Below are positions 1 through 64,000 of a stretch of DNA of 64,000 nucleotides, in pieces. Position 1 is the first letter of the stretch; every line of letters begins with the position of its first letter. A program made the position numbers and the translations under genes. Below the pieces are notes generated by a model. The model was not told where the DNA came from and ran no database searches. It was given only the letters and a program-made list of their open reading frames with translations. Source of the DNA: Amorphochlora amoebiformis (taxonomy: Eukaryota; Cercozoa; Chlorarachniophyceae); assembly GCA_054601695.1 (NCBI GenBank), contig BAAHQB010000092.1, positions 186,001-250,000 on the forward strand, written 5' to 3'.

Positions 1-19
1 TCTGATCTTTGTTCGTTAC

Positions 20-24741
<24,722 letters not shown>

Positions 24742-25142
24742 TACCTCTCAGTTCGCTGGGTTTCCCAGGGCACCCTAAAAGCGGACACCTCCCCCCTTTG
24801 CTGCCCAGACCAGCCTCGATAGACGACCAGTTAATGCCGGTCAATACCGGGATGAAGCTCGAAGAAAGGATGACTTTCGCACGCCCGTCAGTAACGGGGC
24901 CCCCGGCCAACCGTACGAGATTTTATTTTTCGGTGGAAGATGCGGGTCGTCTTGGCGGCCGCAAGGACTTCGGCGCAGCGATTGGGAACGCGAAGGGCAT
25001 TTGGAGGGCTTGCTTCACAACAAAATATCGATGTACATGCTGTAGATTGTACCGGATTCTGTGTTGGGTTGGGGAGGAGTTATTTTGAATATGTGCTTCA
25101 TGTGGATAGGGTCTTTCGAATGATTTATTGATATCGCTGAGT
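24742..25142. promoter_or_regulatory. Divergent promoter region of the scaffold and PCMT genes
   Basis: 401 bases separate the two start codons (24741 minus, 25143 plus). The stretch is free of TA repeat and GC-rich compared with its surroundings. I see no clear TATA box at a fixed distance. It could also hold non-coding first exons; an open minus-strand frame (24765-25000) is present. Confidence 0.45.
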
Positions 25143-33343
<8,201 letters not shown>

Positions 33344-33453
33344 GTATATGTAAACACAAGTTTAAAAGGATACTTGTGTTCAAAAATATATAATACATAA
33401 CATTATATATATATGAATATATATATATATATATATAATAAATTATACATATA

Positions 33454-33501
<48 letters not shown>

Positions 33502-33650
33502 ATTTCGTATATCCCCATATGTGTATGATATATGTATGTATATGTGTGTATTATATATGTATATATATATATATATAGATTATATATATATATATATATT
33601 GTATATTATATATATCTATATATATGCATACATATATGTATTTATATATG

Positions 33651-33702
<52 letters not shown>

Positions 33703-33721
33703 TATGTTTATGTTATATCAG

Positions 33722-33887
33722 TTTGTCATTGCAAAATACAAATCAGGCACAGCTCAAGGCCAGGAACGTCAGATATAAGAAAAGATCCCATTGCAAACCA
33801 AATGCTTCAAAGGTATTTTCTTTATAGATATTTACAATACAACATATATGCATGTGTACATGCATAATGTACATATTTACACCAGAC

Positions 33888-33927
<40 letters not shown>

Positions 33928-34250
33928 GTATATATAACTATATATATAAATATATTATATTTATATGTATTTATATGTATATATATATATATATGTATAT
34001 ATAACTATATATATAAATATATTATATTTATATGTATTTATATGTATATATATATATATATATATATTATAACATACATGTATGTATATATTCATATATA
34101 CATACATATGTATATGTAATATACATATATTATACATGTACGAATGTTCACGAAGTATGCAAAGATATGACATGTAAGTACATATAAGAAAGAGAGAGAG
34201 AGAGACAGAGAGAAAGAAATGGAAAGAAAGAAAGAGAGAGAGACAGAGAG

Positions 34251-34319
<69 letters not shown>

Positions 34320-34397
34320 GAGAGAGACAGAGAAAGAAAAAGAGAGAGAGAGAAAGAAAGGGAGAGAGAGAGAGAGAAAAGAGAGAGAGAGAGAGAG

Positions 34398-34440
<43 letters not shown>

Positions 34441-34445
34441 AAAAA

Positions 34446-34478
<33 letters not shown>

Positions 34479-34715
34479 ATTTAATTAAATATTTATTAGA
34501 ATAATAAATATATTAATAAATGTTAAATATATATATATATATATATATAATATATGTATATATATATATACATATATATATACATATATATGTGTATATA
34601 TATGTATATGTATGTATGTATGTGTATGTATAAAACATATATACATACAATATCGTACATATATATATATGTATGTGTGTATGTATACAATATATATATA
34701 TATGTATATTATGTT

Positions 34716-34766
<51 letters not shown>

Positions 34767-34935
34767 GTATATGTATCAGTATACATACATTATATAAGAA
34801 ATATACTACATGCATATAATATATATATATATATGTATAATACATATACATATACATATATATATATTTATATGCTCATAGTATTGCATGCATGTCTATA
34901 TATCTACTTATTTTATATGCTATATGTTTGTATAC

Positions 34936-34978
<43 letters not shown>

Positions 34979-35124
34979 AAAAGAAACATACTACATTATA
35001 TATATATATATATATTACATATGTATGTATGTATATATTATATATACATATACATATATAATATATATACATACATACATATGTATATATATATATATGT
35101 TTGTATACATTTATATATATGTTT

Positions 35125-35165
<41 letters not shown>

Positions 35166-35321
35166 GTGTATATATATATATATAAGAAATATACTACATG
35201 CATATAATATATATATCTAAATACATATGTATATATATATATAGATATATATATATATATATATATTCATAGTCTATAAATCTACTTTATTACGTGCGTA
35301 TCTATTAACATTATACATACT

Positions 35322-35392
<71 letters not shown>

Positions 35393-35776
35393 CATATGTG
35401 TGTGTGTATGTATAAAGTACATACACACACACACACACACAAATATATATATAATATATATATATATACTTACATATATATATATATATATTTTAATTTA
35501 TATGCATACCTATGTATAGATTATTTCACATATAGATATACCCTCATACACACACTCTCACATATATATATATATATATATATAAATATATAAATAAATA
35601 TTTATACATATATATATATATATATATATCAAAATATATGTATATATCAATATATATATATATATAAATCCTAAAAATTACATAGAAAAGGTTAATTATG
35701 CATGTCCTAGGTTTTCCACCGTGCAAAGCGACATCAAGAGGACAACCGCTGCGCTCCGAGTCACCGAGCCGCATGA
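33722..35776 (+). CDS. Possible additional 3' exons of the PCMT gene
   Basis: If exon 33278 is spliced at the GTACTA donor at 33325 instead of ending at TAA 33341-33343, phase 2 leads into 33722-33812 ([20 protein letters not shown] then [10 protein letters not shown]). Phase 0 then leads into 35711-35776 ([20 protein letters not shown] then A and TGA). Both exons have AG/GT edges and the frame is continuous, giving about 293 residues. Alternatively, 35711 onward is the first exon of another gene: an ATG at 35774 opens MSDMYEYHQ before a GTTGAT donor. Confidence 0.4.
34184..34477 (+). repeat. Polypurine block: GA/GAAA and poly(A)
   Basis: About 215 bases of GA/GAAA with occasional C, followed by about 77 A's broken only by CAAAAAC. 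Same build as 26270-26917. Confidence 0.93.
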
Positions 35777-36299
35777 GTGACATGTACGAATATCATCAGG
35801 TTGATATAGATAATCTCCGATATTTAATAATAGATTCTAGATAGAGATTGTATAACTTTACTGCAGATACTGGGCGGCAATAACTAGAATAGGAATCATA
35901 GTCTGCAGTGCTGTGGATATCCTAGATATCTAGATCTAGAGATCCGTACGAGATCATCTAATCTAGTCTGATGCTAGGTCTACTAGGTCTAGTAAATATT
36001 ATCATGATGTCTTGAACGTTAGACAGTACTACCACTACTACTAGACTAGTACCACTAGTACTAGTCTGTGGTATGGAGTCTAAAATTATACGTAGCCAGT
36101 TTAGCTAGTAAAGATCAATCTGCGTAGATGATTTAGTAGATAGATACTAACTAGACTAAATTACTACTGTCTAGAATAGCTATAGTACGTCTAGTACGTA
36201 CCTAGAGTGCTAGAAAGTTGAAGTCATGAATTAAAGATACTGGTAACATTATTATTATTCTATGTCCTGCTCTTGTACTTGCTAGACTTGGGCAACAAA

Positions 36300-36300
<1 letters not shown>
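35777..36300. other. CTAG-rich intergenic spacer
   Basis: By eye about 20 CTAG tetramers in some 500 bases, about ten times the random expectation, many inside TCTAGA, ACTAGT or AGATCT-like palindromes. It follows the last possible PCMT exon and precedes the 3' end of the RING gene. No open frame of interest. Confidence 0.75.
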
Positions 36301-37484
<1,184 letters not shown>

Positions 37485-37685
37485 TCACACGATGTCCATC
37501 ACGCTAGGTCCTAACTCTGCCCGACATAATGGACACGTCGGCTTACGGGCGCACCTTAAGATTAGGTTGAACATTAGGAGAGTCTTTTAGGGTGGGAATA
37601 GATATCGATTGCGAATGATAGTTTAACATGAATAATATATGTATACATTTTTCAAGTAATATTATATATGTTTACATTTATACAT

Positions 37686-37735
<50 letters not shown>

Positions 37736-37901
37736 AATATTACACACATACACACAAACATATATATATATATATATACATATTTACTTCTATTTTTATC
37801 TAAATATAATACCAGGCTGCAAGCATTTTTCATGGAAGACATGGTATTGCTTGATTATATGTGTGTATATGGACACAAATAGAAGCAAATGTATATATAT
37901 A

Positions 37902-37942
<41 letters not shown>

Positions 37943-38071
37943 CATACATACGTATACATCTATATATTTACATGTATATATTTATAGATACCTATATTTA
38001 TACATAATGTATAAATATGTAAAAAATTACTTCTCTTTGTGTCTATATAACATATATACATATATACACCC

Positions 38072-38102
<31 letters not shown>

Positions 38103-38660
38103 TCGTATTTATGTATATTTACTTCTATTTGTGTCAATATATACACGTATATGCAAGCAATACCAGGCTGCCAAGCATTTTTCATGAAAGACATGTCCAC
38201 AGGGTGTCCTGAGGGTTATTACATCGGATCGGTTTGTAAAACTAGGAGCAGGGGGGACAAGGGTATGGATTAACAAGTCATAATTAAAAGGATAAAGTGC
38301 CGCTGGAGTTACTTATAAGAGGTTAGCGTTGGGATTGAGGTAGGTTTTGCTGGGAGAAAGGGTAAAAGGGGGGCGAGGGATCTATAAGGGTTTAAGATCG
38401 TTCTTAAATCTTGATTTACTCACTTCCGTATAATTTCTACGTCGTCGAAATATTCTTGACAAACCGAGCAGGCTTCCACCTTATATTTGAATATGTCATG
38501 TATACGAAAACACATGCATGTATATAATATGTGTGTATAACAATAATATGTGTATATATAAAATGTGTGTATACATATAATATGTGTGTATGTATATATA
38601 TATACATATATTATATATATATATATATATAGATAAATGTATATATATCATATATATTTC

Positions 38661-38722
<62 letters not shown>

Positions 38723-40474
38723 TATATATATAAAATACATGTATATTATATATATATATATATATGTGTATATATATATATATATATATTATATTATATA
38801 TATTATATTATATATATTATATATGCATGTGTATGTGTATATGCATGTTTACTATGAATGCGCAGTTGTGTACGGATTTGAATTTCGTCATTTAGATTAA
38901 TTACCTTGCCCTTCTCGTCTAACAGATCTGGATTCTGATATTTATGTATGTTTTGTTCATTCGTACTATCTTCAACTATACTTACATCTTCAGATTTCCA
39001 CGCGTACCTTGGTCGAAAACTTCACTTTCTCCATGGCACCGATAAGAAGGCTTGGGTGCGCGCTGATGGACAGGTTGCTGTGTTGCTGCAGGAATTGGAT
39101 GAGGAACCTTGTATACACAAGCAAGTTTCAGGTTCCATGTGAAAAATGTTGCTGAGAGGAGGCACCTGGAAGCCAGGATCGCGAGTGTACCAATCAAAAG
39201 TACGACAGCTTGAAGATGGACCCAGTATTTTACAGCCGTGAAGAGCTGATATTCAGAAAGTGCTTCTGTCATGATCGACACTGAATACTCGGGTTATTTT
39301 CCGCATAATCTCACCTCGGGTGACGTCGCTGAGCAGGTTTGTGAGGTGGCGACCCAATAGTTTCCCATGGCTACCCAGATATGTACCACTCCAATGTGGA
39401 TGACGTCCAGAATCTGCACCCTGAGGGGCCGAGGGCCGTCTGAAATGCGGCAATCAGGATGGATTAGATTTTCGCATAGAAGACTGGAGGGAGGGCGAGG
39501 GGTGTAAGGGTGAGGCAGAGGGTTGAAAAGACTGGAAATAAGGGGACTTAGAGGGCTGAAAGGGGGATGTGCGCGTTGTTGGCAAAGGAATTGGTTCCCA
39601 TATTTGAAGTACCTGACGGGGCCCAACGTAGTATGCACTTTTGTAATTCCTTCTTCGACACACCAAATGCCCAGAGGCCCAACCATATCTAGGGGTGAAA
39701 ACAGGGGGGGTCATATTTCTTTCTAAGGAAGTTTTCGAGAATCAGATGCTACGCTGGGATTATGGAACCCTTCGAGGGGTACAAAGGGGGACTAAGGTTT
39801 GAATCTGAATGCACCTTGACATAAAGTGAGAGGGGTACGTCACAGTCGTCGTTTTCATGCTTGACGAACTCCACGATGACCCACACGAGAACAATCTGGG
39901 AAGGATTCCATCAAAACAGAGACCGTTTCTCCATCAGTTGCGCTACCCATATAACGAGAAAGAACTGTGGGAGCATGCTTGGGTGAAGGATGAAGAAGAT
40001 GTATTACGAAGCTCATGATGCATAGTGTTGCGAGTAGAACGAGAAGGACTTGCCGAAAGTTGTAGACGATTCTCGCCGCCGTGCGCTGAAATAACAACCA
40101 AAATCCCCATAATTCACCACGTAACCAAAGCTAATCACCCTTGGATACAACCATGCTGTCAACACCTGATTGATAAGCGTCCTGGCTGGTCTTCCGGAGA
40201 GCAAATCATCTCGGTTTGAGGGATCCAAAGGGGTCACGGCAGCTTGCATTAATAAGCCGCTGGAGCTGCCCGAGCTCTGGTGACCGTCGGGCCGTCTCAA
40301 TGGTGTCAAGACATTGGGGCCTTGGTAGCTCATGAGAGGAGAGCTGACGGTGACAAGGTGGGCGGGAGTCAGTAAGCCAACGCGGGGAGCGACGGGTCCG
40401 GAAGTGGCAATGGCGCCACTGTGGATATGAAACACACAAGAAAGAGTTATTAGGGGGTTAGTCAGAAACTTCAT
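37485..40474 (-). CDS. Multi-pass membrane RING-H2 E3 ubiquitin ligase
   Basis: Ten exons: 40474-40139, 40085-39924, 39895-39815, 39688-39613, 39439-39315, 39245-39008, 38918-38905, 38479-38424, 38208-38164, 37554-37485; about 400 residues. The N-terminus [18 protein letters not shown] resembles a signal peptide. Hydrophobic segments follow: [57 protein letters not shown] and [16 protein letters not shown]. The last three exons build a canonical C3H2C3 RING-H2: [10 protein letters not shown]...[15 protein letters not shown] then [14 protein letters not shown]. Such proteins recruit E2 enzymes at secretory-pathway membranes; a role in ER quality control is inference. The edges of the second exon and of the 14-base exon (alternative start 38934) are less certain. 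The stop is TGA at 37487-37485. Confidence 0.8.
37811..37845 (-). pseudogene. Decayed duplicate of the RING exon
   Basis: About 35 bases nearly identical to the zinc-binding exon at 38208-38164, including the HVFHEKC codons and the CAGCCTG/GT donor. One C is missing, giving a frameshift, and homology stops before the first cysteine codon of that exon. Part of the flanking intron (TTTACTTCTATTT) is copied too. It lies in the intron between the last two exons, so it is presumably spliced out. Confidence 0.75.
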
Positions 40475-40547
40475 TACTAATAGCGGCCGAAATACTAACA
40501 AGTTGAAGATTACCGGGCGAAAAGATAAGTTCAAATTAATTTTCAAA
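40475..40547. promoter_or_regulatory. 73-base divergent promoter
   Basis: The ATG of the RING-H2 gene (40474, minus) and that of the signal-peptide gene (40548, plus) are only 73 bases apart. The sequence is AT-rich without TA repeat. Both transcripts must initiate inside this stretch or within each other's 5' exon. An upstream in-frame ATG at 40558 on the minus strand would make the two 5' ends overlap. Confidence 0.45.
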
Positions 40548-40951
40548 ATGGCTGCCACGGGTTGGCTCGGTGTGCTTATTTACGCGGTTGTGTGGAGTGC
40601 ATCGGGGGCTACACAGGAAAGAATGACCCTGGAGGCTGTATCTGAGCTGGATCAGTGAGAAATTTAATATTTCGGGGAGGGTGGGGCAATTGGAGTGAAC
40701 ATTGGAGAAATTATGATGTGCTTGCTTCTTGGAAACTCATTGTGTAAATGATGACGGTTTGGTCTCAGGAGGATCTCGAGCGCTGATGTATATGCAGGTG
40801 AGACATTAGTATGAATGTGTGTCTCATGGGTAGAAATATGTATTGTTTTATGCACGCCGATCAAGGTACATTTGTTACAATTGTAAGACGAATATATTGT
40901 GTACTTATGTAACATATATATATACAATGTATACAAAAACCTAGATGTGCA

Positions 40952-40997
<46 letters not shown>

Positions 40998-41242
40998 CAT
41001 TTATTTAAATTCACAAAATACCAGTCCCTGAGGCCGAAGATCCTCTCGTAATGGGCAACGACCGTGATGCAACGCCAGACCGCTCCCTCTATTCTGTCAA
41101 CCTAGGTGATCAATTGTATGGTGTACATAATAGTGTTCTATTTACCCCATATATTGTATTATATTTTTGTTCATATAAAAATCTAAGGATTGTATGTCAA
41201 TACATGAAAACCTTCATGTATGAATGTGTAGGAAAATATTTA

Positions 41243-41284
<42 letters not shown>

Positions 41285-41495
41285 TATAGACTACCTAAAC
41301 ATACAAGTACAATTGTGCACTCAGTAGTAATAGAATACTCACATAGTCTAGATAAGTGTATATATATATATATATATGTATATGTATATATATATTGACT
41401 AGCTAAAACATAGATGTACAATTGTATTATGTGTATATATATGTATATGTATGTATATATATATACATATATATCTACATACATATATAATTATA

Positions 41496-41553
<58 letters not shown>

Positions 41554-41584
41554 TATATATATATATATATATACATATATATTA

Positions 41585-41616
<32 letters not shown>

Positions 41617-41755
41617 TGACTACCTAGTTTCACATACACATACAATTGTATTGTGCACTCAGTAGTAATTGAATACTCACATAGTCTAGCTGGTGATATC
41701 GAACACCTACATAGTGGTATATACATATATGCAATACATATACACACATTTATAT

Positions 41756-41793
<38 letters not shown>

Positions 41794-41893
41794 CTCAAGA
41801 TGGTTCGGATAAGCTGGACGAAGCGCTAGACTTTAAGCTCTCAACGGTCATGCATAAGTATGATGCGCTGGAGGAAAAGGAAACTCTGCCGGT

Positions 41894-41936
<43 letters not shown>

Positions 41937-41953
41937 CGTATGAATATAAAATG

Positions 41954-42005
<52 letters not shown>

Positions 42006-42186
42006 TACTCTCAACTGATGCCGCCGTTCCTCTTCTCTTTCTGTCTCCGCCTCACTCTCTCCATTTGCACGTGTCTGTCTCCCACTTTCTTCCCCTCTCT
42101 CTCGCTATAACTTTCCATATATATAATATATATGTATATATATATATGTATATATATATATATACATGTATATATATATATATGTG

Positions 42187-42222
<36 letters not shown>

Positions 42223-42340
42223 ATGTATATTAATTACATAAATGTATAATATGTAAATAATATATACATTTACATATGATAGTGTGCATACATATTTGTA
42301 TGTGTATATTATATAATATATATATATATATATATATTTT

Positions 42341-42371
<31 letters not shown>

Positions 42372-42514
42372 ACATATATCATAAATGTATATTATATTTA
42401 GAAGGAATATGTCTACTACGTATATAAATATATACTTACACACAAATGCATATGCTTTCATGGGTGTGTAACACGTTACACGGTAAGTTTACACACTCTC
42501 TGTCACCCACCACA

Positions 42515-42551
<37 letters not shown>

Positions 42552-42905
42552 GGTTACCACATACTCAGTCAGATTAAGTGACGATGTAGGTCATTTACAC
42601 GACCAATAAATGTGCTGAAATGGGCGTTAGACACTTAAACTGTCTTTCAATTGTCATAAACATCCCTGTGTGTATTTACCCAGCCGCTATGTGCTCTCAC
42701 TGCCATGAATATCTATGTGTATACTTACACGCCATTGCTAACGCTTTCGTGCGTTACACAGAATACATGCTATCAGTTTCCGTATACAAACATGCAGACA
42801 GCATATGAACATTTACAAGGCCCGTGGACAGGTCTCCTGGTCACAAACCCATGTGCATACTTTACATGGGCAGTTAATGTGTACTTATAGATCGGAGATA
42901 TCCAT

Positions 42906-42997
<92 letters not shown>

Positions 42998-43046
42998 TAT
43001 ATATATATATATATATATGTGTCAAAAAAAATATATATAATATATA

Positions 43047-43092
<46 letters not shown>

Positions 43093-43099
43093 TATACAT

Positions 43100-43151
<52 letters not shown>

Positions 43152-43344
43152 ATACATACACCAATGCATATTACTTATTTAGAAACATTACATATATACA
43201 TATTCATACATACATATATATATATATATAGTATGAATCTATAGTAATTAAATATGCATACATAAACCTAGCCCATATACTCAGGCACGTACCGAAGACT
43301 ACTTGAAGCTCATGCGATTTGCCCACAGCCTCCACCAGGCATAA
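40548..43344 (+). CDS. Small secreted or ER-lumen protein with signal peptide
   Basis: Exons 40548-40654, 40769-40797, 41025-41105, 41800-41891 and 43285-43344 keep one frame. They begin [20 protein letters not shown], a signal peptide likely cleaved near SASGA/TQ. The mature part is acidic and helical: [67 protein letters not shown] and [18 protein letters not shown]. The last exon reaches GCA TAA at 43344. I do not recognise the family. If CAG/GCATAA at 43338 is used as a GC donor, the two exons at 45190 and 45494 follow in frame and the protein is about 138 residues. Confidence 0.6.
41285..41691. repeat. Three copies of a short cassette separated by TA
   Basis: GACTACCTAA..ACATACAAGTACAATTGT..GCACTCAGTAGTAAT.GAATACTCACATAGTCTAG appears fully at about 41288-41352 and 41617-41691 and in part at 41396-41430, with TA tracts between, inside an intron of the signal-peptide gene. 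Confidence 0.8.
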
Positions 43345-43392
43345 CAACATATATACATATGTATACATATATATAATATATATATATATTAC

Positions 43393-43441
<49 letters not shown>

Positions 43442-44023
43442 GTACATACTTATATATATATATATATATACATACATACATATCTATATATATATATATA
43501 TATATATAAATTACAATGTAATATATACATACATAAATTCATAAACACACAATATAGATACACGTACACATACACAGGCACAGAAATCCGCTCGCCAACA
43601 CAACCAAATACACAAAGACGCCCAAAGGGTTAACAAGACGACAGACGTCCCGAGCCCGACTCACTCGCACCCCGCGGCGGCCCTCGGCATCCATCATCAA
43701 CGGCATCGTCACCAGACACGTGCCAAGGTGCGAGGGAATGAGAGGAAGTGACGAGAGGGGGAGAAAGAGAGAAAGGAGAGAGGTAGGAGGGAAGAGAGGG
43801 AGAGGAAGAGAGAGGGGAGAAGAAGAAATAGGGAAGAGAAGACTACGGAACAGGTATTGGAAAGAAAGGAAATTGCTTTCATAATAAGTTAGAGATACGA
43901 ATGTGAGACCCTTTGTGAACTCTCTCGAACTCTCTCGAACTCTCTCGAACTCTCTCTCTCGCGACTGGCAGTGTAGATGTATATGTGAGGGGTTTTGAAC
44001 CTTGAGAGCATGAAATTCTGGCC

Positions 44024-44125
<102 letters not shown>

Positions 44126-44126
44126 G

Positions 44127-44157
<31 letters not shown>

Positions 44158-44179
44158 TATGCCACTCGTGAGAGCAAGT

Positions 44180-44583
44180 ATACCGGTTAGGGTCAGGATT
44201 AGGCTTAGAATTAGGGATAGGGTTAATAAGTAAGGTATTGGACACGGTTAGGGTTAGTATTTGAGTTTATGTTAGGGTTAAGACGTCGGGTTAGGGTTTG
44301 GATTAGGGTTAGGGTTAATATTAGAGTTAAGGTCTTATCCAGGATTAGGGTTAGCGAAAGGGTGAGGGTTTTGGCTTTTAGGGTTAGCATTAGGGTTAGG
44401 ATGAGGGTTAGGTTAGCTCAGGTTAGGGGTAGGTTGGGGTAAGGATTAGGGTTAACATTAGGGTAAGAAATAAGTTATCATTATGGTTGCGGGGGTTAGC
44501 GTTAGAGTTAGCGTTAGAGTCAAGCTTATCGTTGGGGTTAGGTTTAAGGTCAGGATTAGGGTTAGGATTGGGGTTAGGGTTAT
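44180..44583 (+). repeat. Interstitial telomere-like TTAGGG tract, about 400 bases
   Basis: Degenerate GGGTTA units with many substitutions and spacers, running in one orientation. Lies between the exons at 43285 and 45190. The largest such tract here. Confidence 0.88.
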
Positions 44584-45129
44584 GGCCGCAAAAAATATGT
44601 ACATAGGGTTATGCGACTCAATTTATTTTTCCTTATCTTTTCCTCCCCGCTCTTTCTCCCTCTTATCTCACTTTCAATATTGTCTCTTTTGATATTTCTC
44701 CTTCACCATCTCTATGTTCATCGATGACAATGTGTAACCCACCCTTAGAAAAACGCGACGCTTAACTTGAAAGGGGTATGGATTATATCTCGATGCTGTA
44801 CATGCGTATGTTATGCGGTTTATATCTCATGTCGTACGTTTGTATGTGAGCTGATTTTATGTACATATGATAGGAGTGTGTAAACGTGCATGTAGTTGTA
44901 TGCGAATGTTTATGTATGTGTGTATATGTATGTACATGTACATAGAAATGTATATAGAAACATAAATGTAAATATGTATATCTATATATATATATGTATG
45001 TATATGTATATATATACATATATGTAAATAATATACATAAACATTATAAAAACATGTTACATATATGAAAATAAAATAATTACTTATATGTGTAATATGT
45101 CTATAATTATGTATGCGCGTATATATCTG

Positions 45130-45167
<38 letters not shown>

Positions 45168-45189
45168 AATTTTGATTTTTTGTGATTAG

Positions 45190-45511
<322 letters not shown>

Positions 45512-46259
45512 CTCATTTGGCATTATCCCGTCGTAAAACTAATAAATGCAGCTTTGGGCGATGCATCTCTCTCATTACAAGTTTAGCTATATCATGAGTA
45601 CCACTAACCAAACTAGAGTGTAGCTAGTATAAGTAAGCCCAACATCGAGTTAGGCCAGTCAGGCTTGAAGTTTGATAAATTCTGTGGCTACACATAGATC
45701 TAATAGATACTGTGTGTACCTACTTCTGTTATCATGCTTGTCAGGGAGTGATTGAGATTGATAGTTGTGATATCGAAAGTTGCGCAGACAGGTGTAGGTA
45801 CGTAGGCTGGACTGTCGTCTATGCAAGATCTAGATCATACCAGTCATATGAGAAATAGCCTAAGGGTTCCTAGGAAAGGACCTGGTTGATCTAGTGATCT
45901 AAGGGAGATTAGAGTATTCCGAGGGTACTACCAGTGGCACAAGTCATACCAGCAGAATTTTGTGAAAGTTCACATGTATCATTCAACGTGTCAGACACAT
46001 ATAATACAAACTTCACTATCTTCGGTATTACGTACTAGCGTAGGGTATATCTAGATATATAATAGGCTAGCTAGGCTAGATATATACACCTATCACAAGT
46101 ATCATTTGACATTAGCGAAAATTTAGATTTATAATTAGAGTAATTCACGTAAAATAAACCTATCAAAAGAACAAATTTGGTAATTACAGTCTTGTAATTA
46201 ATGAAATTAAACTTTGGGGCTTTATGTAGACTAGATTGGAACGGGAGTAGTTCGGAAGT
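45512..46259. other. CTAG-rich intergenic spacer, tail to tail
   Basis: Unique sequence between the stop at 45511 (plus) and the stop at 46260 (minus). By eye about 11 CTAG tetramers, several in GATCTAGATC- or GCTAGC-type palindromes. No exon seen. Must hold both 3' ends. Confidence 0.7.
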
Positions 46260-63830
<17,571 letters not shown>

Positions 63831-64000
63831 CTAAAGCGTGAGCAATGATATAGTCAAGTAGCTAAGTGGTAAGATAGTTCCAGATAATGTGGAGGCTGAT
63901 TTTTCTCACTTTCCACTCATGTACACACTCGCGCGTGCGACATGTTATATACATACACACACGCACAAACAGACATGAACACATATATACATGAGTATAT

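Noticed and set aside
43665-43706. Minus-strand MPLMMDAEGRRGVR before a perfect GTGAGT donor
   Set aside because: No following exon found on that strand; one good donor alone is not enough.
44180-44583. Chromosome end
   Set aside because: Units are degenerate and genes continue on both sides.

Overview
This is eukaryotic nuclear DNA. GT-AG introns cut every recognisable gene into exons of about 14 to 340 bases, and most introns are filled with (TA)n microsatellite. The long open frames in the raw sequence, which translate to endless IY, SL or ER repeats, are repeat artefacts. The real coding exons are short GC-richer islands. I joined them by hand using splice signals, reading phase and protein family motifs. 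I cannot name the organism. Degenerate TTAGGG/CCCTAA tracts, a secretory-type RING-H2 ligase, a calponin-homology protein and a coiled-coil scaffold suggest a microbial eukaryote or other intron-rich eukaryote, but this is inference.

Layout. (1) 20-24741, minus strand: one very long gene running off the left edge. It encodes TRAF-like zinc fingers, a partial SH3 domain, a PEGxxPG beta motif, a degenerate EF-hand-like segment and then a charged helix. The core of that helix (9118-16482) is an array of 19 tiny exons, one repeat per exon. A helical segment, a small W-rich domain and a Pro/Arg-rich tail follow. (2) 25143-33343, plus strand: protein-L-isoaspartate O-methyltransferase (PCMT) in 11 exons, divergent from gene 1; two further exons may extend it to 35776. 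(3) 37485-40474, minus strand: a multi-pass membrane RING-H2 E3 ligase in ten exons. (4) 40548-43344, possibly to 45511, plus strand: a small signal-peptide protein, divergent from the ligase with only 73 bases between start codons. (5) 46260 to at least 63830, minus strand: a gene of at least 32 exons encoding a calponin-homology domain, a long all-helical middle and an EF-hand-like C-terminus. Its 1971 coding bases in this window keep one frame to the stop.

The most notable feature is how the repeats interact with the genes. Short cassettes bounded by TA tracts, some containing an exon and some not, are repeatedly copied in tandem. The coding result is the 19-exon array, with a recent triplication at 9.4-10.0 kb and a recent duplication at 13.9-14.9 kb. 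The failed results are decayed exon copies beside the RING exon and in the last gene. TA tracts often supply the splice-site bases themselves. Two inverted copies of a CATGTCGC/GA minisatellite lie in introns of two different genes. One lies where the first half of the SH3 domain should be encoded. Both tail-to-tail gene gaps hold CTAG-rich sequence.
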